Of a DNA stretch of 64,000 bases, positions 62,462 through 64,000 are shown in pieces. This DNA is from Ardenticatenaceae bacterium (lineage in GTDB: Bacteria; Chloroflexota; Anaerolineae; Promineifilales; Promineifilaceae): positions 201,988-265,987 of the forward strand of contig JACKBT010000001.1 of assembly GCA_020634415.1 (NCBI GenBank), read 5' to 3'. The translations under genes were made by a program, and so were the position numbers. Numbering within the stretch: the first letter of the stretch is position 1; each line of letters begins with the position of its first letter. The notes beneath the pieces are model-generated. The model worked only from the letters and a program-made list of their open reading frames with translations, made no database searches and was not told the DNA's origin.

Positions 62462-64000
62462 TCAAGGCGAAGCCGCCGTATCCAGGGGACGATTGCTCAA
62501 GCGGCGCACATAGTTGACCAAATGCCACATCTCCTCGCGGCTAAATTGTTCGCCAAAGGCAGGCATCGGCGTGTCCTCAATGCCATTCTGAATCCAATAA
62601 AACAGATCACCATCGGGGTGTGTGCCGGTGTGCCCACTGGCAAAATCGGCTGGCGGTGGGTTAAATGTGGCTGCTTGGGGACCATCGCCACGCCCCTCTT
62701 CCCCATGGCAAGGCACACAATCTACAGCATACAGCGATTCACCAATGGCGATGGATTCGGCATCGGGCAAGACGGGATTGTTGAGGAATTTGGCGGGCGT
62801 GAATTCCGGGCCAAAGAAGTCAAGCAGATTGGTTGCCCCCAGCCACAACACAACCAGGCTGATGAGCAGCAGTGGGGCCAACTGCCACTCGCTGCGGGCC
62901 GCACGGGTGGCTAAATAGCCCCACATAATGGCGAAAAGAATCATGAAGAGGCCCGTCGCGCCTTTGTCGGCGATGGTCATGAATTGGGCGAAGCGTTCTA
63001 GTGGATTAGCACCACTCGCTAACGGCCGTATCTCACCCCCCAACCCCGCCTCCAAACGGTACGGGGCAAAGGTGTCAAAAGCATTGGGCCGCCGCACAGA
63101 AACCTCCACCTGCCACGAGCCAATCAGGCTGATGTAGCTGCCATCGAGTAGATAATGACCATCGTTTTGGGAAACGGCCGTTGCCTCCGCCGCGCCAATA
63201 GACTGCCCCAAAAAGGTATACCGCACCGACACCTCCGTCGCATTGGGGATGGGATTGCCCACCTCGTCTTCCAGATAAATATCAAAGCTGTTCTGGCCCA
63301 CCAGGGCTGGCTCGATGGTTAATGTTACGTTCACATCATCGGCCGTTTGCATCGTCGTCATCTGTCCTGGGGCATCAGCCAGCAGCGGCGCATCGGCCCC
63401 GCGCTGCAAATCGGTCAGCACGCCCGCCGCCGCCAAAATGATGAAGGCCACCACCACTTCGGCCAGCACCAAACGGCCGAATCGCCGCAGTGTTGGGCCC
63501 GTTTCCGCCCCCTCTGGCTGCTCATAGGCCGCATTGAGGCGGGGTTTGATGACCATCAAATTGATGGCCGCAATGAGCAGCAAGGGCAAAACCAGGGCAA
63601 TCTTCGCCAACAGCATCAGGCCATAGGCCGTGCCTACCAACGCCGTCCAACTGCCCACATGCTGACCGCCTAAATAGCCGCCGCTCACCAACAGCAGCCC
63701 CACCGCAATGGCGGCAACGGCCGAAAAATTCAAATTCAAGCTCAAATTGAGCCAGGTGCGTGAATCTGCGCCAAGTTGGCGCGACTGGCGCAGGCCCATG
63801 AACAAGTAGAGCAGACCCCCGGCCCAAATGGAGGCGGCAAAGGTGTGGGCAAAGTCAACGGCCGTTGCCAGCAACGAATCCTGCGCCAACGCCGCACTGT
63901 GGCTGATGAGCGAACTCGTCAGGGCCAAACCCGCCGCCAACAGCAACCCCATCCACCACGTCCAGCCCCGCAGCGACTGCCGCTCATCCGTCACCGTAAT
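62462..64000 (-). CDS. CopD-domain membrane protein fused to cytochrome c, 5' partial
   Basis: The frame is open through the right edge of the window, so the N-terminus (perhaps a CopC domain) is outside; a GTG at 63994 is only a possible start. Visible parts in order are membrane helices with 'FAHTFAASIWAGGLLYLF' (CopD-like copper export domain), an external beta domain (~residues 210-330, 'NVTLTIEPALVGQNSFDIYLEDEVGNPI', YtkA/FixH-like), two more helices, and a C-terminal cytochrome c with CVPCH (heme) and a Met-containing 'TPMPAFGEQFS'. It probably links copper handling to electron transfer. Confidence 0.82.
   Translation of the reverse strand: MTVTDERQSLRGWTWWMGLLLAAGLALTSSLISHSAALAQDSLLATAVDFAHTFAASIWAGGLLYLFMGLRQSRQLGADSRTWLNLSLNLNFSAVAAIAVGLLLVSGGYLGGQHVGSWTALVGTAYGLMLLAKIALVLPLLLIAAINLMVIKPRLNAAYEQPEGAETGPTLRRFGRLVLAEVVVAFIILAAAGVLTDLQRGADAPLLADAPGQMTTMQTADDVNVTLTIEPALVGQNSFDIYLEDEVGNPIPNATEVSVRYTFLGQSIGAAEATAVSQNDGHYLLDGSYISLIGSWQVEVSVRRPNAFDTFAPYRLEAGLGGEIRPLASGANPLERFAQFMTIADKGATGLFMILFAIMWGYLATRAARSEWQLAPLLLISLVVLWLGATNLLDFFGPEFTPAKFLNNPVLPDAESIAIGESLYAVDCVPCHGEEGRGDGPQAATFNPPPADFASGHTGTHPDGDLFYWIQNGIEDTPMPAFGEQFSREEMWHLVNYVRRLSNRPLDTAASP

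Larger units (their letters stand above)
650..63865. repeat. highly iterated palindrome ACGGCCGT (HIP-like), dispersed
   Basis: The 8-mer ACGGCCGT, usually as AACGGCCGTT and sometimes as the 16-bp palindrome GGAAACGGCCGTTTCC (2064-2079, 59314-59329), occurs about 95 times by hand count, first at 650-657 and last at 63858-63865. Roughly 1-2 copies would be expected by chance. Most lie inside genes on both strands and in different frames (read as NGR, TAV and similar); a few are intergenic, including both arms of the terminator at 30630-30661. Near-matches ending in CGGCCGA or CGGCCGC are also common. Confidence 0.92.

Noticed and set aside
1..64000. tRNA, rRNA or replication-origin features
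   Set aside because: No convincing cloverleaf with a GTTCRA-type T loop, rRNA core or DnaA-box cluster was seen on reading both strands; a dedicated scan was not possible.

Overview
The window looks like chromosomal DNA of a Chloroflexota bacterium, probably from an Anaerolineae-like lineage. This is inferred from gene content: two surface beta-helix proteins (one with a CSLREA motif and a 'YLPVIMK'-type C-terminus), a NACHT protein with glycine-rich membrane segments, AroH chorismate mutase next to DAHP synthase, DUF2277, DUF4342 and a nucleotide transporter fused to HEAT repeats. No rRNA, tRNA or CRISPR array was seen, so the assignment rests on protein families only. Genes are tightly packed in alternating strand blocks.

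Layout: 1-1842 (+) holds a partial TolB-like propeller and an alpha/beta hydrolase. 1924-9707 (-) is an acyl-CoA cluster (CoA-transferase/racemase, acyl-CoA ligase, beta-lactamase-fold esterase, two tandem hot-dog thioesterases, MBL hydrolase), then an omega-amidase and a CheY-like regulator. 9912-11063 (+) is a PLP aminotransferase that may work with the omega-amidase. 11219-15940 (-) carries a cNMP-binding protein, an NTT-HEAT transporter and a Fic/Panacea toxin-antitoxin pair. 15949-25417 (+) holds a 5'-nucleotidase, small membrane proteins, Lon, a response regulator, a PHP-AlbA_2 fusion, MogA and an SH3b-muramidase. 25474-28874 (-) holds aroF and aroH behind a Phe/Tyr leader-peptide attenuator, and a CSLREA beta-helix protein. 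29047-30622 (+) is tpiA and an M50-like membrane protein. 30684-40255 (-) holds DUF4342, a membrane protein, a ~1,057-aa beta-helix protein, an ABC-2 exporter, a class III aminotransferase and a GNAT. 40380-49255 (+) holds an HpaI-type aldolase and a four-carbon sugar-acid kinase, separated by a foreign-looking island (DegT aminotransferase, TnpB relic, GMC oxidoreductase), then a large histidine kinase. 49270-53498 (-) holds the NACHT protein, an M20 peptidase and a Gfo/Idh oxidoreductase. 53678-55531 (+) holds an ECF sigma factor with a probable anti-sigma factor and a CYTH protein. 55517-56967 (-) holds DUF2277 and a P450. 57238-58221 (+) is an aldo/keto reductase. 58400-64000 (-) holds a hypothetical protein, SRPBCC plus ECF sigma, an MFS transporter, a methionine sulfoxide reductase and a CopD-cytochrome c fusion that runs off the window.

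Three observations stand out. (1) The msrA gene has an in-frame TGA exactly where the catalytic cysteine of the GCFWG motif belongs, followed by a hairpin fitting the bacterial SECIS rules, and the rest of the protein has no cysteine: it is probably a selenoprotein. (2) The 8-mer palindrome ACGGCCGT occurs about 95 times by hand count, much like the HIP1 palindrome of cyanobacteria, and is absent from the 41.1-44.8 kb island. (3) Many intergenic gaps are filled by hairpins built from 7-bp tandem units. The aroH leader peptide with its attenuator is a fourth strong signal.
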